A stretch of 5,386 bases of DNA from Agromyces sp. (lineage in GTDB: Bacteria > Actinomycetota > Actinomycetes > Actinomycetales > Microbacteriaceae), in contig JAPSJU010000159.1 of NCBI GenBank assembly GCA_031178025.1, positions 1-5,386 of the forward strand, given 5' to 3'. Each line of letters begins with the position of its first letter. The stretch's first letter is position 1. The translations under genes and the position numbers were made by a program. A model generated the notes under the pieces. The model saw nothing but the letters and a program-made list of their open reading frames with translations. It was not told the origin of the DNA and made no database searches. This document shows positions 4,645-5,386 of this stretch, piece by piece.

Positions 4645-5208
4645 GTGGCATCCGCGCTCGAGGCGGCGCTCGCGCGCCGCTCGGCGTCGAAGGTGACGGA
4701 GGAGGCGCCCGGGGATGCCGAGCTGTTCACCCTCCTCGAGGGCGCAGCCCACGTGGCCGACCACGCCTCCCTCCGTCCGTGGCGCGTCATCGCCCTGCGT
4801 GGGGCAGGGCGCGAGCGGCTGGGCGAGGCGCTGTCCGCCGCCGCGACGGCGACGGGCGCGGATGCCGCAGCCTCGGCCAAGCTCGCGACCAAGCCGCTGC
4901 GCGCCCCGCTCCTGCTCGCGATCGTCGCCGTCGTGGCGCCCGGGCACCCGAAGGTTCCCGAGTGGGAGCAGGAGGCGAGCGCGGCTGGTGTCGCCCACCT
5001 GCTGAGCCTGCTGCTCGACGACGCCGGGTGGGGCGTCATGTGGCGCACGGGCCCGTACACCAGGCATCCGCTCGTCGCCGCGATGCACGGTCTCGGCGAG
5101 AACGAGCGCCTGCTCGGCTGGCTCTACGTCGGCGGCCGACCTCGCCGCGAACGGGGCGTACGCCCCTCGGATCGCCTCGCGTCGTCGCGCCTGACCGTCA
5201 TCGACTAG
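4645..5208 (+). CDS. Nitroreductase family protein, YdjA-like
   Basis: A 187-residue FMN-dependent nitroreductase-fold protein, close in length and motif order to E. coli YdjA (183 residues). Visible markers are ARRSASKV (10-17, the early Arg-Arg-Ser that contacts FMN phosphate), LRPWRVIAL (43-51), the YdjA-like KVPEWEQEASAAG (103-115), WRTGPYTRHP (133-142) and the C-terminal LLGWLYVGGRP (156-166). Such proteins form dimers with FMN at the interface and use NAD(P)H to reduce nitro compounds, quinones or similar acceptors; the physiological substrate is not known for this subgroup. It is predicted to be cytoplasmic, with no signal peptide or membrane segment. It starts with GTG at 4645, 3 bp after the msrB stop, with GGAG (4632-4635) inside the msrB end as its ribosome-binding site, which suggests translational coupling to msrB. 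Its 3' end overlaps a convergent gene by 11 bp. Confidence 0.92.
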   Translation: MASALEAALARRSASKVTEEAPGDAELFTLLEGAAHVADHASLRPWRVIALRGAGRERLGEALSAAATATGADAAASAKLATKPLRAPLLLAIVAVVAPGHPKVPEWEQEASAAGVAHLLSLLLDDAGWGVMWRTGPYTRHPLVAAMHGLGENERLLGWLYVGGRPRRERGVRPSDRLASSRLTVID

Positions 5209-5386
5209 TCGTCGGGTCCGACGTCGTCGACGCAGGGGGCGCCGGCGCGGCGTGCCGACGTCCCGGCCAGCGCACGCTCGCGACGATCACGGCGACCAGG
5301 GCGAGGAGCGTGCCGCCGATCGTCGCCACGTCGACCGGGCGGTCGGCGGTCGGCAGGAGCAGGTCGAGCGAGAGGGCGGCGGCGAG
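5198..5386 (-). CDS. Membrane protein, C-terminal fragment (5' end outside window)
   Basis: An open minus-strand frame enters from the right edge and ends with TGA at 5200-5198, giving the last 62 residues of a protein. Fragment residues 20-38 (VDVATIGGTLLALVAVIVASV region) form a clear membrane helix, followed by VRWPGRR and a Pro/Ala/Thr/Ser-rich tail. By the positive-inside rule the tail is cytoplasmic. The stretch LAAALSLDLLL at the fragment's start may be the end of an earlier helix. The layout resembles the last helix of a multi-pass transporter or a small integral membrane protein, but the family cannot be recognised from this piece. It overlaps the nitroreductase gene tail to tail by 11 bp. 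The reading frame is supported by hydrophobicity and by the other frames giving Arg/Pro/Ser-rich nonsense. Confidence 0.6.
   Translation of the reverse strand, partial: LAAALSLDLLLPTADRPVDVATIGGTLLALVAVIVASVRWPGRRHAAPAPPASTTSDPTTSR

Noticed and set aside
4213..5088. A 291-codon minus-strand frame opposite msrB and the nitroreductase gene
   Set aside because: Arg/Gly/Ala-rich shadow of two genes with complete catalytic motifs.
5212..5225. CGTCGG-GT-CCGACG dyad after the nitroreductase gene as a terminator
   Set aside because: Only about a 5-bp stem is possible with a realistic loop, no T-run follows, and it lies inside the convergent coding region.

Overview
The window reads as an ordinary chromosomal stretch from a high-GC actinobacterium, and my inference is Microbacteriaceae or a close relative. 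Three things point there: the strongly G/C-biased third codon positions, a stand-alone actinobacterial-type groEL ending in GGMDF under a CIRCE operator, and the neighbouring pair of DUF3263 and LytR_C-domain genes, which is an actinobacterial pairing. I see no rRNA, tRNA, insertion sequence, CRISPR array, phage gene or sign of recent transfer.

Layout from left to right. The 3' end of a sensor histidine kinase (+) runs in from the left edge. It is followed by a small WXG100 (ESAT-6-like) type VII secretion substrate gene (+). A strong hairpin at 902-935 separates this gene from the convergent groEL (-), whose promoter region near 2636-2696 carries a perfect CIRCE and a second, degenerate CIRCE-like element. 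Continuing on the minus strand are a csp-type cold-shock gene with its own terminator hairpin, then (upstream of it) a two-gene unit in which the DUF3263 gene is transcribed first and the LytR_C membrane-protein gene second. A divergent intergenic region of about 200 bp rich in dyad symmetry leads to msrB (+), followed after 3 bp by a YdjA-like nitroreductase gene (+). The right edge holds the 3' end of a minus-strand membrane-protein gene that overlaps the nitroreductase gene tail to tail by 11 bp.

Functionally the block is a set of stress and envelope genes: protein folding (GroEL), RNA chaperoning (Csp), envelope physiology (LytR_C protein, WXG100 substrate, sensor kinase) and redox repair or flavin chemistry (MsrB, nitroreductase). 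They lie in several transcription units, so this is a conserved neighbourhood rather than one operon. I did not find a convincing new multi-gene system. The points most worth a second look are regulatory: the tandem CIRCE arrangement around the groEL promoter, a 20-bp dyad just ahead of the msrB ribosome-binding site, and the poorly understood DUF3263/LytR_C pair close to groEL, which resembles the Rv0430-Rv0431 arrangement in Mycobacterium tuberculosis.
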